From Lachnospiraceae bacterium (lineage in GTDB: Bacteria; Bacillota; Clostridia; Lachnospirales; Lachnospiraceae), in assembly GCA_028693165.1 (NCBI GenBank), contig JAQUVX010000003.1, positions 1-64,000 of the forward strand: DNA of 64,000 bases, given 5' to 3'. Position 1 is the first letter of the stretch; each line of letters begins with the position of its first letter. A model generated the notes under the pieces. That model made no database searches, had not been told where the DNA came from, and worked only from the letters and a program-made list of their open reading frames with translations. Position numbers and translations under genes: made by a program. This document shows positions 16,718-25,218 of the stretch, in pieces.

Positions 16718-16879
16718 GCTTGTTTTTAGCTTATTTTTGGACATTTCAGGAGAGAACGTAACTGAATTGTACAAATGGTTGACATAAAGTTATACATAAA
16801 GCCAGACAGTGGGACGAATAACCATGAACCCAAGGAATTTGTGAATAAAATCCGCAAAAATGGCTGGTTTGGACAATTC
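16718..16879 (+). repeat. Diverged direct repeat, copy B
   Basis: Second copy of the element at 16513-16623. It is longer by about 50 bases, the extra sequence lying between the TTGACATAAA block and the GCTGGTTTGGACAATTC block. Confidence 0.65.
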
Positions 16880-16885
16880 AACCGG

Positions 16886-16932
16886 CCCGCCCAACCAACC
16901 CGCCCAACCACATCCCAACCACATCCCGCCCC
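16886..16932 (-). other. G-quadruplex-prone tract (G-rich on the minus strand)
   Basis: Seven runs of three or four C on the plus strand (16886-16888, 16890-16892, 16899-16901, 16903-16905, 16914-16916, 16925-16927, 16929-16932) are separated by loops of 1, 6, 1, 8, 8 and 1 bases. The minus strand therefore carries a canonical four-tract G-quadruplex motif and more. The tract is composed of near-repeats of CCCGCCCAACCA and CATCCCAACCA and ends 20 bases before the -35 box of tyrS. Confidence 0.7.
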
Positions 16933-16951
16933 AAGCTCCACAACTCCCATC

Positions 16952-16980
16952 TTGACAAATCCGCGCCCACCCGCTATAAT
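16952..16980 (+). promoter_or_regulatory. Promoter of the tyrS T-box leader
   Basis: A consensus pair, TTGACA (16952-16957) and TATAAT (16975-16980), with a 17-base spacer. Confidence 0.85.
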
Positions 16981-16986
16981 CAGCCA

Positions 16987-17352
16987 TATCGGAATGAACA
17001 ATTCCATAATTGCAGCGATGACAGGAACAAGTATCCGTTCGCAGATTCACACAGAAAGCAGCCGGTTGATGAGAGGCGCGTGGAAAGCAGACGTGAGAAT
17101 ACATCCTTGAGCTTCACACCGAAGGATTGACCGGGGCATGATGACGCGGGAGATCTGGTAGGCTGTGACGGTTACACAGCACCCGTTATCCTGCTGGACA
17201 CTCTGTCACTTGTTGTACTGCCTTGGCAGCGACTTACAGAATGCCCGATAAGGCAGTCGGCGAGAGCCGCTTGCAAACTTAAGGTGGTAACACGAGAACA
17301 CAGCTCGTCCTTTTGAATTTACGAAACAGGAATTCAAAAGGACGAGCTTTTT
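16987..17352 (+). promoter_or_regulatory. T-box leader of tyrS
   Basis: The leader has a long Stem I region with the distal-loop type CCGGTTGATGAGAGG sequence (17062-17076) and a candidate specifier TAC (17100-17102, Tyr) within GAATAC. The antiterminator T-box is AAGGTGGTAACACG (17281-17294). The terminator is a perfect 17-18 base-pair stem (17302-17319 with 17331-17348) followed by T residues. Uncharged tRNA-Tyr should favour readthrough into tyrS. The folding was judged by eye only. Confidence 0.92.
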
Positions 17353-17392
17353 GTTCTCTCACATTCCTCATCAAGAAAAGGAGAATCAACCA

Positions 17393-18619
17393 ATGAACTG
17401 CTACGAAGAACTGGTAGCCCGCGGTTTAATTGCGCAGGTTACAAACGAAGAAGAAATCAAGAAGATGATCAACGAAGGAAAAGCGACCTTCTATATCGGT
17501 TTTGACCCGACGGCGGACAGCCTGCACGTAGGACATTTCATGGCACTGTGCCTGATGAAGCGTTTGCAGATGGCCGGCAATAAGCCGATCGCTCTGATCG
17601 GCGGCGGCACCGGGATGATCGGCGATCCGTCAGGAAGAACCGATATGCGTCAGATGATGACACCGGAGATCATTCAGCACAACTGCGACTGCTTCAAGGT
17701 GCAGATGAGCAAATTCATCGACTTTGGCGAAGACAAGGCCATGATGGTCAACAATGCAGACTGGCTCTTAAAGCTGAACTATATAGAGCTGCTGCGCGAG
17801 GTTGGCTCCTGCTTTTCCGTCAATAACATGCTGCGCGCAGAGTGCTACAAACAGCGTATGGAGAAGGGCTTGAGCTTTTTGGAGTTCAACTACATGATCA
17901 TGCAGAGCTACGACTTCTATGAGCTGTTCCGGCGTTACGGCTGCAATATGCAGTTCGGCGGAGATGACCAGTGGAGCAATATGCTGGGCGGCACCGAGCT
18001 GATCCGCCGCAAACTGGGCAAGGATGCTCACGCCATGACCATTACACTGCTGCTCAATTCCGAGGGCAAGAAGATGGGTAAAACCCAGTCCGGCGCAGTA
18101 TGGCTGGATCCGAACAAGACCACCCCGTTCGAGTTCTACCAGTATTGGAGAAATGTCGGTGATGCCGATGTGTTAAAATGTCTGCGTATGCTGACCTTCC
18201 TGCCGATCGAGCAGATCGACGAGATGGATCACTGGGAGGGCAGCCAGCTCAACACCGCAAAGGAGATTCTCGCTTACGAGCTGACCAAGCTGGTACACGA
18301 TGAAGAAGAGGCAGAGAAGGCCCAGAGCGCAGCCCGCGCACTGTTCAGCGGCCAGGGAAGTCTGGAGAATATGCCGTGTTTTGAACTTTCTGATGAGGAC
18401 TTCGAAGACGGAACCATCGGCCTTTTGAATATTCTGCAGAAATCCGGTCTGTCCGCATCCCGTTCTGAGGCAAGAAGAAATGTAGAGCAGGGCGGCGTCA
18501 GCGTGGACGGCGAGCAGGTGAAGGATTTCAAGGCAGCTTACGGCAAGGATGCATTCGCCGGTGATGGTGTCGTCGTAAAACGCGGCAAGAAGAACTTTGT
18601 GAAGATTACATTAAAATAA
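17393..18619 (+). CDS. tyrS: Tyrosyl-tRNA synthetase
   Basis: A 408-residue class I synthetase that charges tRNA-Tyr. The HIGH-type motif is DSLHVGHF near residue 46, the KMSKS-type motif is KKMGKTQSG near 228, and an S4 RNA-binding domain closes the protein (about 345-408). The start at 17393 has AAAGGAG (17377-17383) nine bases upstream; an earlier in-frame ATG at 17351 lies within the T-box terminator region. Regulation by the T-box leader is evident. A bidirectional terminator follows. Confidence 0.97.
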   Translation: MNCYEELVARGLIAQVTNEEEIKKMINEGKATFYIGFDPTADSLHVGHFMALCLMKRLQMAGNKPIALIGGGTGMIGDPSGRTDMRQMMTPEIIQHNCDCFKVQMSKFIDFGEDKAMMVNNADWLLKLNYIELLREVGSCFSVNNMLRAECYKQRMEKGLSFLEFNYMIMQSYDFYELFRRYGCNMQFGGDDQWSNMLGGTELIRRKLGKDAHAMTITLLLNSEGKKMGKTQSGAVWLDPNKTTPFEFYQYWRNVGDADVLKCLRMLTFLPIEQIDEMDHWEGSQLNTAKEILAYELTKLVHDEEEAEKAQSAARALFSGQGSLENMPCFELSDEDFEDGTIGLLNILQKSGLSASRSEARRNVEQGGVSVDGEQVKDFKAAYGKDAFAGDGVVVKRGKKNFVKITLK

Positions 18620-18642
18620 AGAAGCAAATCAGGAAACAAATC

Positions 18643-18690
18643 AAAAAGCTCCGCCCGGCAGTTGATAGAAACTGCCGGGCGGAGCTTTTT
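18643..18690. terminator. Bidirectional terminator between tyrS and the phosphoribosyltransferase-like gene
   Basis: A perfect stem, AAAAAGCTCCGCCCGGCAGT with its complement, encloses a short loop. The A-run and T-run on its two sides let it work for both convergent genes. Confidence 0.95.
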
Positions 18691-18710
18691 AAAATGTTTT
18701 TTAGATGTTG

Positions 18711-19433
18711 TTAGTCAATCACCGAATACCCATAACTGTTCACAATCGCGTCGATCTTCTTGCCATCCTTGCAGTCTGTGCAATTATCCGGCTCGGAGAG
18801 CTGGAAATCCGGGATGTCGGACATATCAAATACGGAATGAACCGGATGAGAATCGATGTGGTCAACCGCGCCGAAGATTACGGAAACACCTTCCACGATG
18901 CCGCCGTAGGACTCGATGCAGCGGATGCTCTTGGAGATGGTACGGCCGGACATCGCGGTAGCGAGAACCACCAGCACGTGCTTATCCTTGATCATCGGCT
19001 TGATATTGTCACGAACGACCATCTGCCCGCCGTGGTCGAACTCCGGGGTGATGATGTACAGGGTCTTATGGGCGTTGGTGGTAGCGATCTGGGTATCGGA
19101 GAATTCACGGGCAAGATAAGCACCGATCACCTCGCAGCCGTCCATACATACGATCGTGTCAACCGGTTTTACGGAGGCTACGGAACCAGCAAATTCGTTT
19201 ACCGCCTCAGCAGACACACCGAAAGTGCCGACCGGCAGTTCTACCTTCTTAATATAACGCTTTACCATCGCCTTAGCCACGCGGATCGCATTGTCCTCGC
19301 GCATCTTCAGCGTGGTCATGTCAATGTAATAATTAACATGAAAACGGTCGGATGCAAAATGCCCCTTGGTTACCTTCAGCGCCAGATTGGAATCGTCCCG
19401 TGCATAAATCTTTTTCGTCTCACCCATGCTCAT
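18711..19433 (-). CDS. Phosphoribosyltransferase-fold protein, orotate-PRTase-like
   Basis: A 240-residue soluble protein with a phosphoribosyltransferase core. The PRPP-binding loop region is KHVLVVLATAMSGRTISKS near residues 149-167, where the usual two acidic residues before the loop are replaced by V-L-A-T-A, so catalytic status is uncertain. The N-terminal hundred residues form a family-specific extension seen in Clostridia homologues, and four cysteines lie near the C-terminus (C-T-D-C). Its nucleobase, if any, is unknown. It lies between a convergent tyrS and a Crp/Fnr regulator on the same strand. Confidence 0.65.
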   Translation of the reverse strand: MSMGETKKIYARDDSNLALKVTKGHFASDRFHVNYYIDMTTLKMREDNAIRVAKAMVKRYIKKVELPVGTFGVSAEAVNEFAGSVASVKPVDTIVCMDGCEVIGAYLAREFSDTQIATTNAHKTLYIITPEFDHGGQMVVRDNIKPMIKDKHVLVVLATAMSGRTISKSIRCIESYGGIVEGVSVIFGAVDHIDSHPVHSVFDMSDIPDFQLSEPDNCTDCKDGKKIDAIVNSYGYSVID

Positions 19434-19505
19434 TGATAAATACCTCCTTATGTGGAAAAATAGAAAACTGCTTCATTATGAAGATGATTAGTTATATTAT
19501 AGAAG

Positions 19506-19545
19506 AACCCCGGCTAAAACGCTATAGCCGGGGTTAAGTTTTTTG
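19506..19545. terminator. Hairpin terminator between crp-like and phosphoribosyltransferase genes
   Basis: AACCCCGGCTA pairs with TAGCCGGGGTT around a short loop. The better T-run (GTTTTTTG) is on the plus strand, though the minus-strand genes on both sides make it a likely terminator of the Crp/Fnr-like gene. Confidence 0.65.
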
Positions 19546-19552
19546 TTTTCCT

Positions 19553-20209
19553 TTAATAGTCAAAATCGCCCTCTGATTCGATCAGTTCCTTTAAGGCTTC
19601 AACGGACTGGAGAACCAGACCGTCCTTTCCCTTTGCAATGATGCCCTGCTGTTTGAGCCGCGCCATGATCCGGGATACGGTTACGGAATGGCAGCCCAGA
19701 TAGCGGGACAATTCCATGTAGGTGAAGAACTTGGGAATGGTCATAAGACCATTTGTGTCATGGGATAATTCCAGCAGCAGCCTACAGAGCCGAACGCTGA
19801 CGGAATCCTCAATTCGGCTGTGGAAATGACTCAGCACCTCCACGTAATTTTCAGAAAGCGTATCGACCAAAAATAGAGAAAAATCGTGGTTTCCTTCTAA
19901 AAGCGTGCGAAAGGTATCTGGAAAAATCCGCCAGAGCGTACAGGGCGTACGCGTTACAACCGAGATTCCGAGTTCCAGGGTAATTGGCGTGGAAGAACGC
20001 TGCTTCCTCAGAGTAGGACTGAAACCGATGATTTTTTTGGGGTGGAAATACAAATAGACCTGCTCCTCACCTTTTTTGGTAAAGCCGGTCAGGGCACAGA
20101 TCCCATCTTCAAGAAGATAGACTCCCGCATCGGAGCTCAGAGTGACATTCTTGTCTACGTTCTGGCGAATGCCATACTCCGTAAGCATTTTCCAAAATAT
20201 TTCATTCAT
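19553..20209 (-). CDS. Crp/Fnr-family transcriptional regulator
   Basis: A 218-residue protein with an N-terminal cyclic-nucleotide-binding-like beta barrel (about 15-125), a dimerisation helix and a C-terminal HTH_Crp winged helix whose recognition region is YMELSRYLGCHSVTVSRIMARLKQQG (near 165-190). The FNR-type N-terminal cysteine cluster is absent, so it is not an iron-sulfur oxygen sensor; the effector is unknown. It is divergent from the permease-thioredoxin-arylsulfotransferase operon, and three TTTG-N-CAAA palindromes lie in between. It is the obvious candidate regulator of that operon. Confidence 0.88.
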   Translation of the reverse strand: MNEIFWKMLTEYGIRQNVDKNVTLSSDAGVYLLEDGICALTGFTKKGEEQVYLYFHPKKIIGFSPTLRKQRSSTPITLELGISVVTRTPCTLWRIFPDTFRTLLEGNHDFSLFLVDTLSENYVEVLSHFHSRIEDSVSVRLCRLLLELSHDTNGLMTIPKFFTYMELSRYLGCHSVTVSRIMARLKQQGIIAKGKDGLVLQSVEALKELIESEGDFDY

Positions 20210-20325
20210 AAAAATAATGCCTCCGCTGTCCTGAATTTGTAATCAGGGGGTAAGTGTTGTGTTGAGAGCAATTATGTTAATTATATCACAGAAGATGAAA
20301 AAAAACAGTGAATTTTTTTGCATAA

Positions 20326-20460
20326 TTTGACAAAGCCAGTGGAAATTCGAATCTTAAAGTTGAGTTATTGATAAGATTTTGTCAAAAGATAACCCATGTT
20401 ATAGAAAATACGCCCAATAAAATGTTAGATTCATAGATATGAATGACAGTTTTGTCAAAA
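20326..20460 (+). promoter_or_regulatory. Three phased TTTG-N-CAAA palindromes upstream of the permease operon
   Basis: TTTGACAAA (20326-20334), TTTTGTCAAAA (20377-20387) and TTTTGTCAAAA (20450-20460) are odd palindromes with centres at 20330, 20382 and 20455. The spacings of 52 and 73 bases are close to five and seven helical turns, so all three would face the same side of the DNA. They are likely operators for the divergent Crp/Fnr-like regulator (inference). The promoter itself is not obvious. Confidence 0.55.
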
Positions 20461-20499
20461 GCAAGAATGCGAAAAAAATGACAAAGGAGAAACAAAATT

Positions 20500-21993
20500 A
20501 TGCCAAATCCAGCAAACAAAGAAGTGATGGATGCAAAAGAGAGGAAGAACATGATCTATTCCGTGATCGGCGTGGCAATTATGCTGCTGTTCCGGTTTCT
20601 TCCGCTGAACCTTCCAGAAGTAACCCCGGTCGGCATGCAGGTGATCGGAATTTTCCTCGGAACTCTGTTCCTCTGGACCTTTGTTGACCCGCTTTGGGCC
20701 AGCCTGATTGCCATCGGTATGATCGGTCTTTCCGATTATGCTCCGATGCCGCAGCTTTTAAAAGAATGTTTTGGTAATGCGACGGTCGTGCAGGTATTTT
20801 TCCTGCTGATCATGTCCGGCGCCCTTGTTTATTACAAGGTTACGCTCTACATCGGACGCTTCTTCCTGACGAGAAAATTCTCCATCGGCAAACCATGGGT
20901 GCTGATCTGGGTAATCTGCGTGGGAACCTATTTCATGGCTGGATTTATCAATGCATTTACTGCCGTGTTCCTGTTCTGGGCGGTTATGTATGATGTGTTT
21001 GAGGAGGTTGGATACAAGAAGGGCGATGCGGCACCGCGCGTGATCCTGACGCTGATCGTGGTATCCGCACTGTGTGGTTTCCCGATGGCGCCGTATGCAC
21101 AGAATGGTCTGGCACTGTTAAGCAACTTCGCGAAGATTACCGAGACTCTGCCGGGCGGTGCTGTTCATGTGAACAACGGTGCTTATATGGCCGTTGCAAT
21201 CACAACTGGTATGCTGATGATTGCCTGCAACATCCTGATTGCAAAATTCGTATTCCGTCCGGATATGTCCAAGCTGAAGAACCTGGATATTGACAGCATG
21301 AACCGCAATCCGCTGCCTCCGATGAATCAAAGACAGAAGACCATCGTCGGCGGATTTACCGTATTGGTATTGTGCATGATGCTTCCGAGCCTGTTCTCCA
21401 AGATTCCGGGCATGTCGTTCCTGGCTCAGAATCTGAATGGACTTCCTCTGGTAGCCGTAGCTATTTTGGCAGCACTTAGAGCCGACCATGAGCCGGTTTT
21501 GGAAGTACCGAAGGTAATTCAAAATAACTTCAACTGGTCGTCTTACTTCATCATTGTTGCAGCAATCCTGCTCGGTGGTGTACTGACGAACGAGTCGACC
21601 GGCGTATCGGCGTTCCTGAAAGTGATTTTGTCTCCGCTGTTCACCGGACTGTCACCGGTAGCGTTTACCGTGTTCCTGCTGATTGTGGCTATGGTTCTGA
21701 CCAACATGTGCAACAGCCTGGTAATCGGTATGATCCTTCAGCCAGTTATTCTTACCTACTGCGTACAGAGCGGCGCGAACCCGGCTCCGATCGTTACCAT
21801 GCTGATCATCTTCGTACTTTTGTCAGCGGCGGTCACTCCGGCAGCATCTCCGTTTGCAGCGGTACTACACAGCAACAAGGAATGGGTTCCGACCAAATAT
21901 GTATACACTTATACGATTCCGTTTGTATTAGCCGAGCTTGCAATCATCATGCTTGTGGGTATTCCGATGGCAAACCTGCTGATGGCGGTATAA
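20500..21993 (+). CDS. SLC13/DASS-like anion permease
   Basis: A 497-residue membrane protein with about 12-13 hydrophobic helices and the arrangement of sodium-coupled di/tricarboxylate or sulfate permeases: two related halves, each with a helical hairpin region (for example ALCGFPMAPYAQNG near 190 and SAAVTPAASPFAA near 447). AAAGGAG precedes the start. It heads an operon with thioredoxin reductase, thioredoxin and two arylsulfotransferase-like genes, so the cargo is probably a sulfur-containing anion such as a sulfate ester. The substrate is inferred from context only. Confidence 0.75.
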   Translation: MPNPANKEVMDAKERKNMIYSVIGVAIMLLFRFLPLNLPEVTPVGMQVIGIFLGTLFLWTFVDPLWASLIAIGMIGLSDYAPMPQLLKECFGNATVVQVFFLLIMSGALVYYKVTLYIGRFFLTRKFSIGKPWVLIWVICVGTYFMAGFINAFTAVFLFWAVMYDVFEEVGYKKGDAAPRVILTLIVVSALCGFPMAPYAQNGLALLSNFAKITETLPGGAVHVNNGAYMAVAITTGMLMIACNILIAKFVFRPDMSKLKNLDIDSMNRNPLPPMNQRQKTIVGGFTVLVLCMMLPSLFSKIPGMSFLAQNLNGLPLVAVAILAALRADHEPVLEVPKVIQNNFNWSSYFIIVAAILLGGVLTNESTGVSAFLKVILSPLFTGLSPVAFTVFLLIVAMVLTNMCNSLVIGMILQPVILTYCVQSGANPAPIVTMLIIFVLLSAAVTPAASPFAAVLHSNKEWVPTKYVYTYTIPFVLAELAIIMLVGIPMANLLMAV

Positions 21994-22015
21994 GAATAAG
22001 AAAGGGTGAGAAATC

Positions 22016-22939
22016 ATGGAGCAATTTGATGTGGCAATTATCGGAGCCGGCCCGGCCGGCATGACCGCAGCCATCTACGCGGCACGGGCAGACATGAAGG
22101 TCCTGATGCTGGACAAGCTGGCACCAGGCGGACAGATCATCAATACCAATGAGATTCAGAATTATCCGGGTGTGGGAACCATCAACGGCGCGGAGCTTGC
22201 GTATCAGATGTTTGAACATACCCAGCAGTTCGAGAGTATTACCTTTGACTACGGCACGGTTCGAGAGATCCGTGAAGAAGAAGGAAAAAAGATCATCTGC
22301 TGCGAGGAGGATGACCGGGAATTCGCGGCGACGGCAGTGATTCTGGCTACTGGAACCCGCCCGCGCTGCCTGGAGATTCCGGGCGAGGACAACTTCCGCG
22401 GAAACGGCATCAGCTGGTGCGCAATCTGTGATGGCGCGCAGTACCGTGACCGCGACGTGGTGGTCATCGGCGGCGGCAACTCCGCGGTGGAAGAATCGAT
22501 CTTCCTGGCGGGCATCGTCAAATCCCTGACGGTTGTGACGATGTTTGATCTGACGGCAGACCCGATCGCCTGTGACAAGCTGAGAGCGATGCCAAACGTG
22601 AAGGTTTACCCGTATCAGGATATCCTCGATTTCACAGGAGAAGAGAAACTGACCGGAGTTCATTTCAAATCCACGGAGACGGGGGAAGAACATACCGTAT
22701 CCTGCGATGGCGTGTTTGAATACATCGGTCTGATCCCGACGACAGAGTTTATGAAGAGTCTGGGTGTGTTAAACCAGATGGGCTATGTCGAGGTGGATGC
22801 GCGCATGACCACGAAGGTGCCGGGCTTTTTCGGAGCAGGGGACTGTGTGACCAAGAATCTGCGCCAGGTGATTACGGCCTGTGCGGACGGCGCGATCGCT
22901 GCTCAGGAAGCAGCACATTATGTGGAATCGCTGAGATAA
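22016..22939 (+). CDS. trxB: Thioredoxin reductase
   Basis: A 307-residue FAD/NADPH flavoprotein that reduces thioredoxin. FAD-binding GAGPAGMTAAIYAARA is at residues 11-26, the redox-active pair is Cys135/Cys138 (CAIC, a slight variant of the usual CATC) and the NADPH-binding GGGNSAVEE is near 159. It follows the permease after 22 bases and precedes a thioredoxin gene, so this is a dedicated thioredoxin system for the operon rather than merely the housekeeping copy, although no other copy can be checked in this window. Confidence 0.93.
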   Translation: MEQFDVAIIGAGPAGMTAAIYAARADMKVLMLDKLAPGGQIINTNEIQNYPGVGTINGAELAYQMFEHTQQFESITFDYGTVREIREEEGKKIICCEEDDREFAATAVILATGTRPRCLEIPGEDNFRGNGISWCAICDGAQYRDRDVVVIGGGNSAVEESIFLAGIVKSLTVVTMFDLTADPIACDKLRAMPNVKVYPYQDILDFTGEEKLTGVHFKSTETGEEHTVSCDGVFEYIGLIPTTEFMKSLGVLNQMGYVEVDARMTTKVPGFFGAGDCVTKNLRQVITACADGAIAAQEAAHYVESLR

Positions 22940-22999
22940 AATCATTAAGATAAGAAGTATGACAAACAAAATTACAGAAAGAAAGTGAGGACAGTGATT

Positions 23000-23311
23000 A
23001 TGATGAAACAGGTAGAAGCTGCCGAATTTAAAGAACTGGCCGGCAAGGGACTGGTGATGGGAGAATTCTTTTCCACCACCTGTGGTCCGTGCAAGATGCT
23101 GGCATTTGTACTGAAGGATGTTCAGAAAGAGATCGGCGAGGATCTGACGATTTTGCAGGTTGATTTCGACAAGAACAAGGAGCTGACCGCAGAGTACGGC
23201 GTGACCGGTTATCCGACCATGGTGCTGTTGAAGGACGGACAGGAAGTAGGACGTATGCAGGGCCTTCAGCAGAAGCCGGCAATCGTAAAGATGATCAAAG
23301 TGAACCAGTAA
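23000..23311 (+). CDS. trxA: Thioredoxin
   Basis: A 103-residue thioredoxin with active-site CGPC at Cys28-Cys31 and the conserved cis-proline region GYPTMVLL near 74. The usual tryptophan before the active-site cysteine is replaced (STTCGPCK), as in several clostridial thioredoxins. The start is taken at ATG 23000, with GTGAGGA about eight bases upstream. It lies between trxB and the first arylsulfotransferase-like gene and probably receives electrons from the former; its partner in this operon is unproven. Confidence 0.92.
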   Translation: MMKQVEAAEFKELAGKGLVMGEFFSTTCGPCKMLAFVLKDVQKEIGEDLTILQVDFDKNKELTAEYGVTGYPTMVLLKDGQEVGRMQGLQQKPAIVKMIKVNQ

Positions 23312-23335
23312 CTTTTTATAATAGAAGGAGGGCTT

Positions 23336-25204
23336 ATGGAGACAATCAAATACACCTACAAAGAAAACTGGCTGGCTGTGCAGGAGAAAGCGGAGCAGGA
23401 GATGCTTGCGGAACTGGAACAGGGCAATTACACACTGGAGCACCCGCTGGTAAAATACAACTTATACAGCATCAGCCCGCTTACAGCGGTGGTTGCGTTC
23501 AAGACCCCGGAGGAGACGGCGATCACACTGACCGTGAAGGGCAAGACAAAACAGGCAGATATGTACCACACCTTTCCAAAGGCAAAGACCCACATCCTTC
23601 CGGTGCTGGGACTGTACAACAACTATTTGAACACCATTGAGCTTCGCCCGTATCGGGGAACGGCATCGGCCTTTACGATCCAGACACCGGATACCTATGA
23701 AGGCAAAGAGATCAAGGCCGTGATGAAGACTACACCGGAGTATTTGCAGGACAACCTGATTTTTGAGGCTCCGGCGGATGAGAATCTGGCTTCCGCCTTT
23801 GACTATGCAGGCGATACGCGCTGGCATTTGAGTGTGCCGTGTATCTTCGATCTGAAACGGTTAAAGAATGGCCGCTTACTGATCGGAACAGATCGTCTGA
23901 TCAAGCTCCCGTACTATGTGAGCGGTCTGTACGAGATGGATATGGTTGGAAAGATTTACAAAGAATACTGCCTGCCGGGCGGTTATCATCATGACCAGTT
24001 CGAGATGCCGAACGGCGATCTCCTTTCCCTGACGGAGGATTTCCACACGGATACCGTGGAAGATATGCTGGTGCTGATCGACCGTGAGACCGGCGCGATC
24101 AAGAAAACCTGGGATTACAAGAACTTCTTAAAACCGGGATGCAGTAAATCCGGAAGCTGGAGCGACGAGGACTGGTTCCATAACAACGCGGTCTGGTACG
24201 ACGAGAACACGAATTCCCTGACCTTGTCCGGCCGTCATATCGACGCGATGGTAAACATCGATTATGAGACTGGCAAGCTGAACTGGATCATCGGCGATCC
24301 GGAGGGCTGGGATGAAGAATATCTTCCTTATATGTTCAAACCGGAGGGGGATGAATTCGACTGGCAGTATGAGCAGCACGCCTGTGTGATCACTCCGGAC
24401 GGAGATGTGATGTGTTTTGACAACCATCATTATGGCTCCAAGAACAAAGAGACTTACAAGAAAGCGAAAGACAGCTATTCCCGCGGTGTTCGTTTCCGCA
24501 TCAATACGAAGGATAAGACCATTCGTCAGATCTGGCAGTACGGCAAGGAGCAGGGCGCAGAGTTTTTCTCTCCGTATATCTGCAACGTGGAATATTACAA
24601 CGAAGGACATTACATGGTTCATTCCGGCGGTATTTCCTATATGAACGGAGAGCCGGCTGAGTCGCTTGGCGCATTTACCCGCAACATGCCGGGCGGAACC
24701 TTAGAGACCCGCACCGTGGAGGTGTGTGACGGCAAGGTAATGCTGGAGCTTACCCTTCCGGCAAACTACTACCGTGCAGAGAAGCTGAAACTGTACACCG
24801 ATGGCACGAATCTGGATCTGGGAGCTGGAAAACAGCTTGGAACCATGGGCGTGACACCGGAATTTGAGACCGATATTCCGATGGAACCGTGCGGGGAACT
24901 GCTGCCGGCGTCCTGCGAGGCCAGCATCGAGGAGGAGGATGACCGCTTCACCTTCCACTCCAAATTTGAGAAGGGACAGATGGTTATGCTGCTTCTGGAA
25001 GGAAAGAACGGCGAGGAGAGCCATCGTTACTATATCTCGACGACTGCGGTTCCGTACCTGGCTATGTGCTGCGGCACTTTCATGGATTCGGATGAGCGCA
25101 GTACCAGAACCTTCGTAAACAAAGCAGGAATCACCGGCGAGTATGATGTCAGAGTGATCATTGACGACAAGAAATATGAGACCGGAATCTGCATTAAATG
25201 TTAA
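23336..25204 (+). CDS. Arylsulfotransferase (AssT)-family protein, copy 1, no signal peptide
   Basis: A 622-residue beta-propeller protein of the arylsulfotransferase family, which moves the sulfuryl group between phenolic esters without PAPS. Conserved histidines are at 218-219 (GGYHHD), 282 (DWFHNN), 301 (SGRH), 348 (QHAC) and 364-365 (DNHH), with the NWIIGDPEGW strand near 316-325. An N-terminal beta domain (about 35-115) precedes the propeller. Unlike the periplasmic E. coli enzyme it begins with a charged N-terminus and no signal peptide, so it should be cytoplasmic. AGAAGGAGG precedes the start. A paralogue follows after 14 bases. True substrates are unknown. Confidence 0.85.
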   Translation: METIKYTYKENWLAVQEKAEQEMLAELEQGNYTLEHPLVKYNLYSISPLTAVVAFKTPEETAITLTVKGKTKQADMYHTFPKAKTHILPVLGLYNNYLNTIELRPYRGTASAFTIQTPDTYEGKEIKAVMKTTPEYLQDNLIFEAPADENLASAFDYAGDTRWHLSVPCIFDLKRLKNGRLLIGTDRLIKLPYYVSGLYEMDMVGKIYKEYCLPGGYHHDQFEMPNGDLLSLTEDFHTDTVEDMLVLIDRETGAIKKTWDYKNFLKPGCSKSGSWSDEDWFHNNAVWYDENTNSLTLSGRHIDAMVNIDYETGKLNWIIGDPEGWDEEYLPYMFKPEGDEFDWQYEQHACVITPDGDVMCFDNHHYGSKNKETYKKAKDSYSRGVRFRINTKDKTIRQIWQYGKEQGAEFFSPYICNVEYYNEGHYMVHSGGISYMNGEPAESLGAFTRNMPGGTLETRTVEVCDGKVMLELTLPANYYRAEKLKLYTDGTNLDLGAGKQLGTMGVTPEFETDIPMEPCGELLPASCEASIEEEDDRFTFHSKFEKGQMVMLLLEGKNGEESHRYYISTTAVPYLAMCCGTFMDSDERSTRTFVNKAGITGEYDVRVIIDDKKYETGICIKC

Positions 25205-25218
25205 GAGAGGAGATTCGT

